In this document: positions 1 through 7,080 of the stretch, in pieces
How positions within the stretch are numbered: the stretch's first letter is position 1
Layout: each line of letters starts with the position of its first letter
From: Nitrosomonadales bacterium
GTDB taxonomy: Bacteria > Pseudomonadota > Gammaproteobacteria > Burkholderiales > Gallionellaceae
Reading direction: 5' to 3'
DNA: 37,814 bases
Assembly: GCA_023259065.1 (NCBI GenBank)
Contig: JAHFQY010000024.1
Coordinates: 1-37,814, forward strand
Program-made: the position numbers and the translations under genes
Notes under the pieces: model-generated
Seen by the model: only the letters and a program-made list of their open reading frames with translations
What the model was told of the DNA's origin: nothing
Databases searched by the model: none

Positions 1-1
1 G

Positions 2-100
2 TCCGCTCTCGGCGCGGCTATGCGTAAACTGGTACATCTCTGCTTCGGCGTAGTCAAAACTCAGAAACCTTATCAGCACGATTATGCGAAAATCGTTTGA
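2..100 (+). CDS. IS110-family transposase, C-terminal fragment (cut by window start)
   Basis: Only the last 32 codons and a TGA stop are inside the window; the gene begins before base 1. The visible peptide contains AAMRKLVHLCFGVVKTQKPY and ends in DYAKIV. A small hydrophobic helix of this type, followed by a K-x-x-x-P-Y/F turn, is how I remember the C-termini of IS110/IS116/IS902-type DEDD transposases (Transposase_20 domain). The reading frame stops 15 bases before the convergent tesA stop codon, so the insertion sequence must end very close to, or inside, the tesA 3' end. The element's boundary and its bridge-RNA region cannot be placed from this side. The family call is from motif memory on a short peptide. 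It could be a degraded copy, because the catalytic part is not visible. Confidence 0.68.
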   Translation, partial: SALGAAMRKLVHLCFGVVKTQKPYQHDYAKIV

Positions 101-115
101 CTAGAAAGACGGTAT

Positions 116-727
116 CTACAAAAGTGGTTTCAGTTTCTGCAATACAGTTCGCATGATGAGCGGCTGTGCCTCGGCGCCGGGATGCAGGTTGTCCGCCTGG
201 AACTGCTCGGCGGGCACGCCTTGCAGCATAAAGGGAAGCAGTGCGACCTGATGGCGTTGTGCCAGTTTTGTGTACAGCGTCTTGAAGCGTGTGGTGTAGT
301 CGGCGCCGTAGTTGGGCGGCAACTGCATGCCCAGCAACAGCACCTTGCATTTCGCCCCCTTGGCTTGCCTGATCAGCACATCCAGATTTTTTTCCGTCAC
401 CGCCAGCGGCGTGCCGCGCAAGCCGTCATTGGCGCCGAGCTCGATGATTACAATGCCGGGTTGATGCTGGCGCAATGCCCCAGCCATGCGCTGCACGCCG
501 CCGCTGGTGGTTTCACCGCTGATGCTGGCGTTAATGACCTTGTATTGTGGATGGCTGCGCTGCAGCTCCTGTTGTAATAAACTCACCCATGCAGCTTCGC
601 GCGGCACGCCGTAACCGGCGGAGAGGCTGTCGCCGAATACCAGTATGCTGTTCCGGGCATGGCTGATGCCAGGCAACATGCATAGTGCAAAGACAATCAG
701 GAATTTGAATAAGGGTAGTGTTTTCAT
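116..727 (-). CDS. tesA: Periplasmic SGNH esterase / thioesterase I (TesA)
   Basis: A 203-residue multifunctional acyl-CoA thioesterase / lysophospholipase / arylesterase of the GDSL (SGNH) family. Residues 1-24 form a Sec signal peptide (basic MKT, hydrophobic stretch, cleavage after SHA). Block I is FGDSLSAGYG with nucleophile Ser34; Gly71 and the GAND motif (Asn100) supply the oxyanion hole; DNLHPG near residue 179 gives Asp179 and His182 of the catalytic triad. Length matches E. coli TesA (about 208). The start at 727 puts the signal peptide at the N-terminus; a start nine bases upstream (MDAMKT) is also possible. It diverges from an ABC transporter operon, as tesA does from ybbA-ybbP in E. 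coli. Its start codon overlaps that of the ATPase gene. The 3' end abuts an IS110-type transposase fragment but the C-terminus looks normal. Confidence 0.93.
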   Translation of the reverse strand: MKTLPLFKFLIVFALCMLPGISHARNSILVFGDSLSAGYGVPREAAWVSLLQQELQRSHPQYKVINASISGETTSGGVQRMAGALRQHQPGIVIIELGANDGLRGTPLAVTEKNLDVLIRQAKGAKCKVLLLGMQLPPNYGADYTTRFKTLYTKLAQRHQVALLPFMLQGVPAEQFQADNLHPGAEAQPLIMRTVLQKLKPLL

Positions 728-1394
728 GGCATCCATTGTGCAGGCAGTCAATCTGGTCAAGCAAGTGCAAAGCGGCGGCCAGCCGCTGGTCATATTGCAG
801 GATGTGAGTTTTGCCGTGGAAGCCGGCGAGAGCATCGCCATACTGGGCGCATCCGGCTCCGGCAAGTCCACTCTGCTGGGCCTGCTGGCCGGCCTGGATG
901 TGCCCAGCAGCGGCACCGTGTTTCTGGATGGCGTAGACCTGTTTGCCTACGACGAGGATGAGCGCGCGCGCTTGCGCGGACGGCTGGCGGGCTTTGTATT
1001 CCAGTCTTTTCAACTGCTGCCCGCGCTATCCGCTTTGGAAAACGTGATGCTGCCGCTGGAGCTGCAAGGCAAGCCCGACGCGCGTGCACAGGCGCTGGAT
1101 GCCCTGCAGCGTGTAGGCCTGACACAACGCTCACATCATGTACCCAAGCATCTCTCCGGTGGCGAGCAGCAGCGCGTGGCGTTGGCGCGTGCTTTTGTCA
1201 CGCAACCGAAAATCCTGTTTGCCGATGAACCCACCGGCAATCTGGATGCGGCGACCGGCGAGCAGGTCATCGAACTGATGCTGGAGTTGAACCGCGCGCA
1301 GGGAACGACATTGATACTGGTGACCCATGATGAAGCGCTGGCGCGGCGCTGTGGCAGGCAGTTGCGGCTGAGTGCGGGGCGGGTATTGCCATGA
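726..1394 (+). CDS. ABC transporter ATP-binding protein, YbbA/LolD-like
   Basis: A 222-residue ABC ATPase of the MacB/LolD/YbbA (type VII, FtsX-partner) class. Visible motifs: Walker A GASGSGKST at 41-49, Q-loop Gln93 (FQSFQLLP), signature LSGGEQQR at 143-150, Walker B ILFADEPTGNLD from 163, and H-loop His201. The phrase DEPTGNLD is typical of this subfamily. The start at 726 places beta-strand 1 correctly and has AAGGG about ten bases upstream; the longer frame upstream lies in tesA antisense and is not credible. It overlaps the next gene by ATGA, and the FtsX-type permease at 1698 is its likely membrane partner. By analogy with YbbAP it probably powers mechanical work on lipids or lipoproteins rather than solute transport; the substrate is unknown. 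The gene is divergent from tesA, with the two ATGs sharing the bases CATG. Confidence 0.9.
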   Translation: MASIVQAVNLVKQVQSGGQPLVILQDVSFAVEAGESIAILGASGSGKSTLLGLLAGLDVPSSGTVFLDGVDLFAYDEDERARLRGRLAGFVFQSFQLLPALSALENVMLPLELQGKPDARAQALDALQRVGLTQRSHHVPKHLSGGEQQRVALARAFVTQPKILFADEPTGNLDAATGEQVIELMLELNRAQGTTLILVTHDEALARRCGRQLRLSAGRVLP

Positions 1395-1585
1395 GCAATG
1401 TCGTCAAGCTGAACACCATGCGCCGCGCACGTTTGCAGGATAAAGCCAAGGGCGTGACGCTGTGCCAGTCGGGTTTTCATAAATGGAAGCCGCTGACCGG
1501 GCAGCGCTTTGATGTGAAACAGGGCAGGCTGGTGACGACCGAGCGCTGCGAACGTTGCAATACAGAGCGGACGATCCTGACATGA
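1391..1585 (+). CDS. Small zinc-ribbon-like protein
   Basis: A 64-residue basic protein whose start overlaps the stop of the ABC ATPase (ATGA), so the two are translationally coupled. It has Cys25-x4-His30 and a C-terminal Cys53-x2-Cys56 (CERC) pair, spaced like the two halves of a zinc-binding ribbon. No named domain is recognised. It lies between an ABC ATPase and its likely permease, which suggests a conserved accessory or simply an operon passenger. A role in regulation or metal-dependent assembly is only a guess. The overlapping start and paired Cys/His ligands support a real gene rather than a chance frame. Confidence 0.7.
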   Translation: MSNVVKLNTMRRARLQDKAKGVTLCQSGFHKWKPLTGQRFDVKQGRLVTTERCERCNTERTILT

Positions 1586-1618
1586 ATCTAGCCAATTTCA
1601 TTGCTTGTCCAAGCGTTA

Positions 1619-1668
1619 TTGTAGGAGCGGCTTCTAGCCGCGATCGCACGCAGGGCGTGCTCCTACAA
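1619..1668. repeat. REP-like palindrome, copy 1
   Basis: Ends form a perfect 10-bp inverted repeat, TTGTAGGAGC ... GCTCCTACAA. Inside are two small hairpins: GCGGCT-TCT-AGCCGC and GCACGC-AGG-GCGTGC. The reverse complement matches the element at 8485-8531 through the segment that reads GTAGGAGCACGCCCTGCGTG and beyond. This GTAGGAGC-type palindrome resembles the repetitive extragenic palindromes common in Proteobacteria. It sits between the zinc-ribbon gene and the permease gene, inside a presumed operon. Confidence 0.8.
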
Positions 1669-1697
1669 GGATTTCTTATTCCAAAAGGTAATTGGAC

Positions 1698-4187
1698 ATG
1701 AACACCTTGCGCCTTGCTCTTGCCATGCTGCGACGCGACTGGCGCGCCGGGGAGTGGCGCGTGCTGCTGATTGCGCTGTTGCTGGCGGTGGGCAGCATCA
1801 GCACGGTGGGGCTGTTTGCCGACCGTGTGCGACTGGCCTTGCAGCAGGAATCGCATGCCTTGCTGGGTGCGGATTTGCGCGTTTCTTCGGCGCATCCCCT
1901 GGCGCAAGCGTATCGGGATGAAGCCCGACAACGCGGCCTGCGCGTGCTGGGTACGGCGGTGTTCCCCAGCATGGTGACACGCCTTGCCAATAATCTGCCG
2001 TCTGTCATGCAGCCGGTGGAGGTGCAGGCGCTGGAAGACGGCTATCCGCTACGCGGCAAGATAATGATTGTGGATGCAACTGATGTGAATGGCAGCGGCC
2101 ATCAGGCGCTGGCTGTGCCGGCTCGCGGCACGCTGTGGGTGGATGCCCGCATGCTGCGGCGCATGGCCTTGCAAATCGGTGATGAGGTGAATATCGGCGC
2201 TGCACATTTGCGTGTGGCGGCACAGGTGGTGCGCGATGTGGATCAGGCAGTGGGGTTTGCCAGCATTGCGCCGCGTGTGCAGATCAATCTGGGCGATCTG
2301 CCTGCAACGAAGCTGGTGCAGGAAGGCAGCCGCATCAACTATCGTTTGCTGGTGGCGGGCGAGGCAGATGACGTGGCGGGCTACCGCAGCTGGCTGCAAT
2401 CAAAAATCAAGCTGGGCGAAAAGCTGGAAGATGTGCGCGATGCGCGTCCGGAAGTTCGTCTTGCGCTGGAGCGGGCGGAGCACTTCCTCGGGCTGGCTGC
2501 GCTGATGTCTTTCGTGCTGGCGGGTGTGGCGCTGGCGCTGGCGGCGCGCCACTTCATCTCGCGCCATCTGGATAGCTGCGCCGTGATGCGTTGCCTGGGC
2601 GCCAGCCAGGCGCAGGTGCTGCGCATCTTCCTGTATCAATTCCTGCTGCTGGGTATTACTGCCGTGGTGCTGGGGAGTGTGCTGGGCTACACGGCGCAGA
2701 GCGTGCTGGTTGAATCCATCGCGGCGATGCGCGAGGCGGGCTTGCCTGCACCTGGCTGGCAGCCGCTGGCCCAGGCGGCTGCCAGCGGCATGGCGCTGTT
2801 GCTGGGTTTTACCTTTTTGCCGCTGTGGCAATTGAAGCGCGTCTCGCCCTTGCGCGTGATCCGCCGCGAGCTGGGCGTGCCCAGCGCAAATACCGGCATG
2901 ATGTATGGCGTGGGCGCTGCGGTGCTGTGCGCGCTGTTTTTGTGGCAGGCAGGTTCGCTCAAATTGGGTTTGACGGTGCTGGCCGGGCTGACTGCCGGCC
3001 TGCTGGTGTTTGGGCTGATCGCTTGGCTGGCCTTGCGCGGCCTGGCCGCATTGCCACTGGGCAAACGTCATGTGTTTGCCAATCTGGCGCGGCACGGGCG
3101 CAGCAATGCGGTGCAGATTGTGGCCCTGAGCCTGGGTGGCATGGCTTTGCTGTTGCTGACGCTGGTGCGTGCGGAGCTGATGCAGAACTGGCAGGAGCGC
3201 TTGCCGCCGGATGCGCCCAATCATTTCATGGTGAATATCCAGCCGGATCAGCGCGCTGCGGTGCGCACGTTTTTTGCACAACACAAGTTGGCCGCGCCCG
3301 AGCTCTTTCCCATGGTGCGCGGCCGCCTGATAGCGATCAACCAGCGCAGCGTCAGTGCCGATGATTATGCCGAGCCCAATGCGAAATCCATGATAGAGCG
3401 CGAGTTCAACCTGTCGTGGTCTGAGGTGCTACCCGAGGGCAACCAGCTGGTGCAGGGCAAGTGGTGGAGCAGCGTTGAGCCGGCAGCTCTTTCGGTAGAG
3501 GAGGGTATTGCCAAAACGCTGGGCATCCACATGGGCGACACGCTGACCTACGATGTGGCGGGTAACCAGTTCAGCGCGCAGGTGGTGAATCTGCGCAAGC
3601 TGCGCTGGGATTCCATGCGCGTGAATTTCTTTGTCATCACCACACCGGGCCTGCTGGCGGATTATCCGGCGAGCTACCTCAGCAGCTTCTACCTGCCGCC
3701 CGGGCGGGCGCAGGCCGGGGATGCCCTGCTCAAGGCCTTCCCCAATCTGCTGGTGATCGACACCGAGGCGATCATTGCCCAGGTGCGCCACATCATGGAC
3801 CAGATTGCGCAAACGCTCAGCGCGATTTTCCTGTTCACCCTGCTGAGCGGGCTGGCTGTGTTGTACGCCGCGCTGCTGGCCACGCAGGACGAACGCATTT
3901 ATCAATCTGCCATCCTGCGCACCTTGGGGGCGGATAGCCGCTATCTGCGCCGTTTGCATCTGGGTGAATTTGCTGTGATCGGCGCCTTGAGCGGTCTGTT
4001 TGCGGCGGCAGGTGCTGCCCTGCTAGGTTGGGTGCTGGCGCGCAACGTGCTGGAAATCCCCTATGCCCCTTCACCAGTGTTCTGGCTGGTGGGGCTGGCA
4101 GGCGGCATGCTCACGGTGATGCTGGCCGGCTGGCTGGCCACGCGCCGGGCGAGCAGGATGTCGCCTATGCAGGTGCTGGCAGCCTAG
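1698..4187 (+). CDS. FtsX-like permease, YbbP family
   Basis: An 829-residue inner-membrane permease with the MacB/FtsX fold. One membrane helix lies near the N-terminus (about residues 22-42, LLIALLLAVGSISTVGLF). A periplasmic part follows, then FtsX-type helix clusters around 260-400 and 410-490, a second large periplasmic segment, and a final FtsX helix block from about 690 to the end (ATRRASRMSPMQVLAA, a typical FtsX tail). The duplicated layout and length fit YbbP rather than MacB or LolC. The ATG at 1698 has AAGG nine bases upstream; the in-frame TTG at 1692 lies too close to that site. It is the likely partner of the ATPase at 726. E. coli has the same tesA / ybbA-ybbP arrangement. The substrate is unknown. 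Confidence 0.88.
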   Translation: MNTLRLALAMLRRDWRAGEWRVLLIALLLAVGSISTVGLFADRVRLALQQESHALLGADLRVSSAHPLAQAYRDEARQRGLRVLGTAVFPSMVTRLANNLPSVMQPVEVQALEDGYPLRGKIMIVDATDVNGSGHQALAVPARGTLWVDARMLRRMALQIGDEVNIGAAHLRVAAQVVRDVDQAVGFASIAPRVQINLGDLPATKLVQEGSRINYRLLVAGEADDVAGYRSWLQSKIKLGEKLEDVRDARPEVRLALERAEHFLGLAALMSFVLAGVALALAARHFISRHLDSCAVMRCLGASQAQVLRIFLYQFLLLGITAVVLGSVLGYTAQSVLVESIAAMREAGLPAPGWQPLAQAAASGMALLLGFTFLPLWQLKRVSPLRVIRRELGVPSANTGMMYGVGAAVLCALFLWQAGSLKLGLTVLAGLTAGLLVFGLIAWLALRGLAALPLGKRHVFANLARHGRSNAVQIVALSLGGMALLLLTLVRAELMQNWQERLPPDAPNHFMVNIQPDQRAAVRTFFAQHKLAAPELFPMVRGRLIAINQRSVSADDYAEPNAKSMIEREFNLSWSEVLPEGNQLVQGKWWSSVEPAALSVEEGIAKTLGIHMGDTLTYDVAGNQFSAQVVNLRKLRWDSMRVNFFVITTPGLLADYPASYLSSFYLPPGRAQAGDALLKAFPNLLVIDTEAIIAQVRHIMDQIAQTLSAIFLFTLLSGLAVLYAALLATQDERIYQSAILRTLGADSRYLRRLHLGEFAVIGALSGLFAAAGAALLGWVLARNVLEIPYAPSPVFWLVGLAGGMLTVMLAGWLATRRASRMSPMQVLAA

Positions 4188-4306
4188 GACTTCGATGTTG
4201 CTCCTGATATTGATGATAAAATAATGCCACCGGGCAGGTCGAAGCAATTTCTGCAGCATCACCTCTGTCACCGCATTACTCAATCAATCACGATCAGGAC
4301 ATCCAT

Positions 4307-4702
4307 ATGAAATGGGCAATCAGAATTTTTTTCCGCACTTTGCGTTTTGTGCTCATCCCCTTTGTGTTGCTGTGGGAAATAGTGACCACACCCAAGGGGA
4401 TTGTGCGCCCGCTTGAAGTTCAGCAAGGCATAGACGCGCAAACACGCGGCATGGCCTTGTACCAGTTCAAGACCTGCCCGTTCTGCATCAAGGTCAGGCG
4501 TGAAATTCGCCGTTTGTCACTGAATATCGAGTTGCGCGATGCGCAGCATGATGCACAGCATCGCGATGCCCTGTTGCAGGGCGGCGGATCGCTGCAGGTT
4601 CCTTGTCTGAGAATTACGGACGAGCAGGGTAACAGCCAGTGGATGTATGAATCTGGCGAGATCAATGCGTATCTGCACAAGCGTTTTGCCCAGGCGCAGT
4701 GA
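4307..4702 (+). CDS. Membrane-anchored glutaredoxin-like (GST N-terminal fold) protein
   Basis: 131 residues. Residues 1-13 are basic (K2, R6, R10, R13), followed by a hydrophobic helix (about 14-27, FVLIPFVLLWEIV). The rest is a thioredoxin-fold domain with the redox motif CPFC (Cys57-Cys60), the cis-proline site QVPC around residue 99, and the YESGEIN motif at 114-120 typical of glutaredoxin/GST N-domains. The positive-inside pattern suggests N-in/C-out, with the redox domain in the periplasm, but the charge difference across the helix is modest (K30 and R34 follow it). It lies 146 bp upstream of msrB in the same direction. I infer that it may hand thiol electrons to the 1-Cys Msr enzymes downstream. 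It could instead be a cytoplasm-facing anchored glutaredoxin. Confidence 0.82.
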   Translation: MKWAIRIFFRTLRFVLIPFVLLWEIVTTPKGIVRPLEVQQGIDAQTRGMALYQFKTCPFCIKVRREIRRLSLNIELRDAQHDAQHRDALLQGGGSLQVPCLRITDEQGNSQWMYESGEINAYLHKRFAQAQ

Positions 4703-4848
4703 GCGCGTGGCGCAATGCGGTGCACATCATGGATCAATGGCCGGATGTAACTTTTTTTCGCGCCGGAGAGAATTAACTGGTGTAGCGCTGATCCAACACG
4801 CGTTACAGGCTTGAGATTCAATTCATTCATTTGATTATGAGGTGGAAT

Positions 4849-5346
4849 ATGGACAGGCGTACATTCCTCAAGAGGGTTACCGGTGGCGCGGGCGTGATGA
4901 TGCTTGGCAAGTATGTGCTGCTCAATGCAGCATGGGCGGCAGTAGAAGCAGTCGAGCGCATCAGCAAGACGGATGCCGAATGGAAAAAGGAGCTCACCCC
5001 GCAGCAATATGATGTGTTGCGCAAGGAAGGCACGGAATACCCTTTTACCAGCCCGCTCAATCATGAAAAACGCAGCGGCAGCTTTGCCTGCGCCGGCTGC
5101 GGCCTGGTTTTGTTTCCGTCAAAATTCAAATACGACAGCGGAACCGGCTGGCCGAGTTTCTTTGATGTGTTGCCGGGCCATGTCGAAACGAAAGTTGACT
5201 ACCAGTTGGGATTGCCGCGCACCGAGTATCACTGTGCGCGTTGCGGCGGCCACCATGGGCATGTATTCAAGGACGGGCCGGCGCCGACAGGGTTGAGGTA
5301 TTGCAATAATGGCGTGGTGCTGAAATTCATTCCCGGGAAGGTTTGA
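4849..5346 (+). CDS. msrB: Peptide-methionine (R)-S-oxide reductase, Tat-exported, 1-Cys type
   Basis: A 165-residue MsrB that reduces methionine-R-sulfoxide in proteins. The N-terminus MDRRTFLKRVTGGAG is a near-perfect twin-arginine signal (RRTFLK) followed by a hydrophobic stretch to about residue 31, so the enzyme should be exported folded. The zinc site is CAGC (81, 84) plus CARC (129, 132). Catalytic Cys152 lies in RYCNN. The usual SGCGWPSF loop reads SGTGWPSF here, so the resolving cysteine is replaced by Thr99; no other free cysteine exists. Start 4849 is preferred: GAGG lies six bases upstream, and the longer frame from TTG 4831 would put this ribosome site inside the gene. msrA lies downstream, past a small unknown gene. 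Confidence 0.93.
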   Translation: MDRRTFLKRVTGGAGVMMLGKYVLLNAAWAAVEAVERISKTDAEWKKELTPQQYDVLRKEGTEYPFTSPLNHEKRSGSFACAGCGLVLFPSKFKYDSGTGWPSFFDVLPGHVETKVDYQLGLPRTEYHCARCGGHHGHVFKDGPAPTGLRYCNNGVVLKFIPGKV

Positions 5347-5459
5347 TTATGCGGAGTATTTAGGGCTGTAGCGGAGAGCAGAAACGCTGCGCAGTTGATT
5401 AAATATGGTGTCTGCCGTACATTCTCCACCTAACTAACTGTGCATATTGAGTATTCCTA

Positions 5460-5789
5460 ATGTCTGATTCAGATAAAGAACAATTGAATTGGGATTTCAA
5501 ACTGACCTTTGACGAGCCTGAGAGCAGCAAGGCAGAGGCCGTCAAGCCCCCGGAAATTCCGCCCAGAGAAGTCGTCAAGGAGAAATGCCCGCGTGTGCTG
5601 TATTCGATTGAAATGCTTTGGGGCACCACAGAGCTGCACCAGTATTTGGGCAAGACCTTGTTTACTGATCGTAACAACAGGCAGGGATTTCCTCCCGATG
5701 TCATGTCTGCGCTGATGAAAATCTATGCCGAGCATACGCAAATATTAAAGGCGAAAGGATTGGCTCATGATGATGTATGGGACTTGTGA
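5460..5789 (+). CDS. Conserved-looking hypothetical protein between msrB and msrA
   Basis: 109 residues; family not recognised. The first ~45 residues are acidic, charged and proline-rich (PPEIPPREVV), probably disordered. The rest looks like a small helical domain (LYSIEMLWGTTELHQYLGKT, then PPDVMSALMKIYAEHTQIL). There is no signal peptide or membrane helix, and a single cysteine (KCPRVL). Its last 23 bases overlap the start of msrA, so the two are likely translated together. There is no strong Shine-Dalgarno site before the ATG. Position suggests a link to the Msr set, but the protein seems cytoplasmic while the Msr enzymes look exported. A chaperone or regulator role would be a guess. Confidence 0.68.
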   Translation: MSDSDKEQLNWDFKLTFDEPESSKAEAVKPPEIPPREVVKEKCPRVLYSIEMLWGTTELHQYLGKTLFTDRNNRQGFPPDVMSALMKIYAEHTQILKAKGLAHDDVWDL

Positions 5790-6465
5790 TTCAGCAAAAA
5801 AAGTTCGACGCGGTTTAACGCTGCTTGCCGCGCTGTGTTTGTCCTTCCCGCTATCGCTAATGGCGGAGGGGCAAACTGCCAGGCTGCCCGACCCGCTCAA
5901 GGATGAGGCTCTGGCGAAAACTTCCAGCCAGCAAACGGCCGTATTTGCGGGCGGCTGTTTCTGGGGTGTGCAAGCCGTGTTTCAGCATACCAAGGGTGTG
6001 GTTTCGGCAACGTCTGGTTATGCGGGCGGCGCCGAGGGTGTGGCCAAATATGACCTGGTCAGCAATGGCAATACCGGGCATGCCGAGTCGGTAAAAATAA
6101 TTTATGACCCTGCGAAAATCAGCTACGGGAAATTGCTGAAAATCTACTTCGCGGTAGCGCATAACCCCACCGAGCTGAACCGGCAGGGCCCCGATACAGG
6201 CACTCAATACCGCTCCGAAGTGTTCGCCACCAATCCCCTGCAACAGCAGATTGCCGAAGGCTATATCAGCCAGTTATCTGCGGCCAGGGTGTACCCGGAA
6301 AAAATCGTGACGCGTGTTTCAGCCTTGCCTGCCTTCTATGCGGCGGAGTCCTACCATCAGGACTTTGCCAGAAAGCATCCTGATCACCCTTATATCGTCA
6401 GGTTCGATTTGCCCAAGATCGACCACCTCAAGCAGCAGTTCCCCGAATTGTTCCGTGCCGAATAA
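5767..6465 (+). CDS. msrA: Peptide-methionine (S)-S-oxide reductase, exported, 1-Cys type
   Basis: A 232-residue MsrA that reduces methionine-S-sulfoxide. Residues 1-34 carry KKVRRG and a hydrophobic stretch (LTLLAALCLSFPLSLMA), so it is exported. The twin Arg14-Arg15 with a following Leu could make it a weak Tat substrate, otherwise Sec. The catalytic motif GCFWG puts the nucleophile at Cys64. No cysteine occurs after Cys64, so the two C-terminal resolving cysteines of E. coli MsrA are missing and the mature enzyme has a single Cys. The start has AAAGGA seven bases upstream; the next ATG codons (5770, 5773) are equally in frame. It overlaps the upstream unknown gene by 23 bases and lies 9 bases before the cytochrome gene, suggesting an operon. 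Confidence 0.93.
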   Translation: MMMYGTCDSAKKVRRGLTLLAALCLSFPLSLMAEGQTARLPDPLKDEALAKTSSQQTAVFAGGCFWGVQAVFQHTKGVVSATSGYAGGAEGVAKYDLVSNGNTGHAESVKIIYDPAKISYGKLLKIYFAVAHNPTELNRQGPDTGTQYRSEVFATNPLQQQIAEGYISQLSAARVYPEKIVTRVSALPAFYAAESYHQDFARKHPDHPYIVRFDLPKIDHLKQQFPELFRAE

Positions 6466-6474
6466 GGTGATGAA

Positions 6475-7071
6475 ATGAATAACAGAGACGCTGTTGTTCA
6501 TCCCGCCTGGTTGCGACTGACACACTGGATAAATGTATTGGCAGTCACGCTGCTGGTGTTGAGTGGCTGGCGCATCTATAACGCATCCCCGATTTTTCAT
6601 TTTTCCTTTCCGGAACAGATCACGCTGGGAGGCTGGCTGGGCGGGGCGCTGCTGTGGCACTTCTCTGCCATGTGGGTATTGGTGGCGAATGGCTTGGTTT
6701 ACCTCGTGCTTAATTTGCTGACTGGCAGGTTCAGGCGCAAATTTTTTCCGCTTAGCCTCAAAGAGGTTGTGGCTGATTTATTGGCGGCAGCTAAAGGCAG
6801 GTTGAGCCATGCCGACCTGAGCGTATACAACGCGCCGCAGAAACTGGCTTACCTGTTTATCGTGCTCGACCTCATGTTGCTGGTGGCGTCCGGCCTGGCG
6901 ATCTGGAAGTCCGTGCAGTTTCCCTTGTTGCGCGAGTTGATGGGGGGCTACGACATGGCGCGCGTGGTGCATTTTGTGGCGATGTCCGCCTTGCTGGCAG
7001 TGCTGGCGCTGCATCTGGTGATGGTCGCACTGGTGCCGCGCACCCTGTTGCTGATGCTAAGCGGGCGCTGA
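6475..7071 (+). CDS. Cytochrome b561-type membrane subunit
   Basis: A 198-residue integral membrane protein with four to five hydrophobic helices (about 18-31, 52-82, 123-144, 163-188). Four histidines lie in or next to helices: His17 (LTHW), His62 (LWHF), His166 (VVHF) and His180 (ALHL). This fits the two-heme b561/HydC-type quinol-oxidising subunit. AAGGTG precedes the ATG. It sits 9 bases after msrA and 9 bases before the molybdoenzyme, so it is probably the quinol-to-periplasm electron donor of that enzyme. It replaces the unrelated MsrQ/YedZ heme protein of the E. coli MsrPQ system. The family call is firm; the partner assignment is inferred from context. Confidence 0.87.
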   Translation: MNNRDAVVHPAWLRLTHWINVLAVTLLVLSGWRIYNASPIFHFSFPEQITLGGWLGGALLWHFSAMWVLVANGLVYLVLNLLTGRFRRKFFPLSLKEVVADLLAAAKGRLSHADLSVYNAPQKLAYLFIVLDLMLLVASGLAIWKSVQFPLLRELMGGYDMARVVHFVAMSALLAVLALHLVMVALVPRTLLLMLSGR

Positions 7072-7080
7072 GGAGGGAAT

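Noticed and set aside
4831-4848. Upstream TTG start for msrB
   Set aside because: It would put the GAGG ribosome site inside the gene and extend a clean Tat signal.
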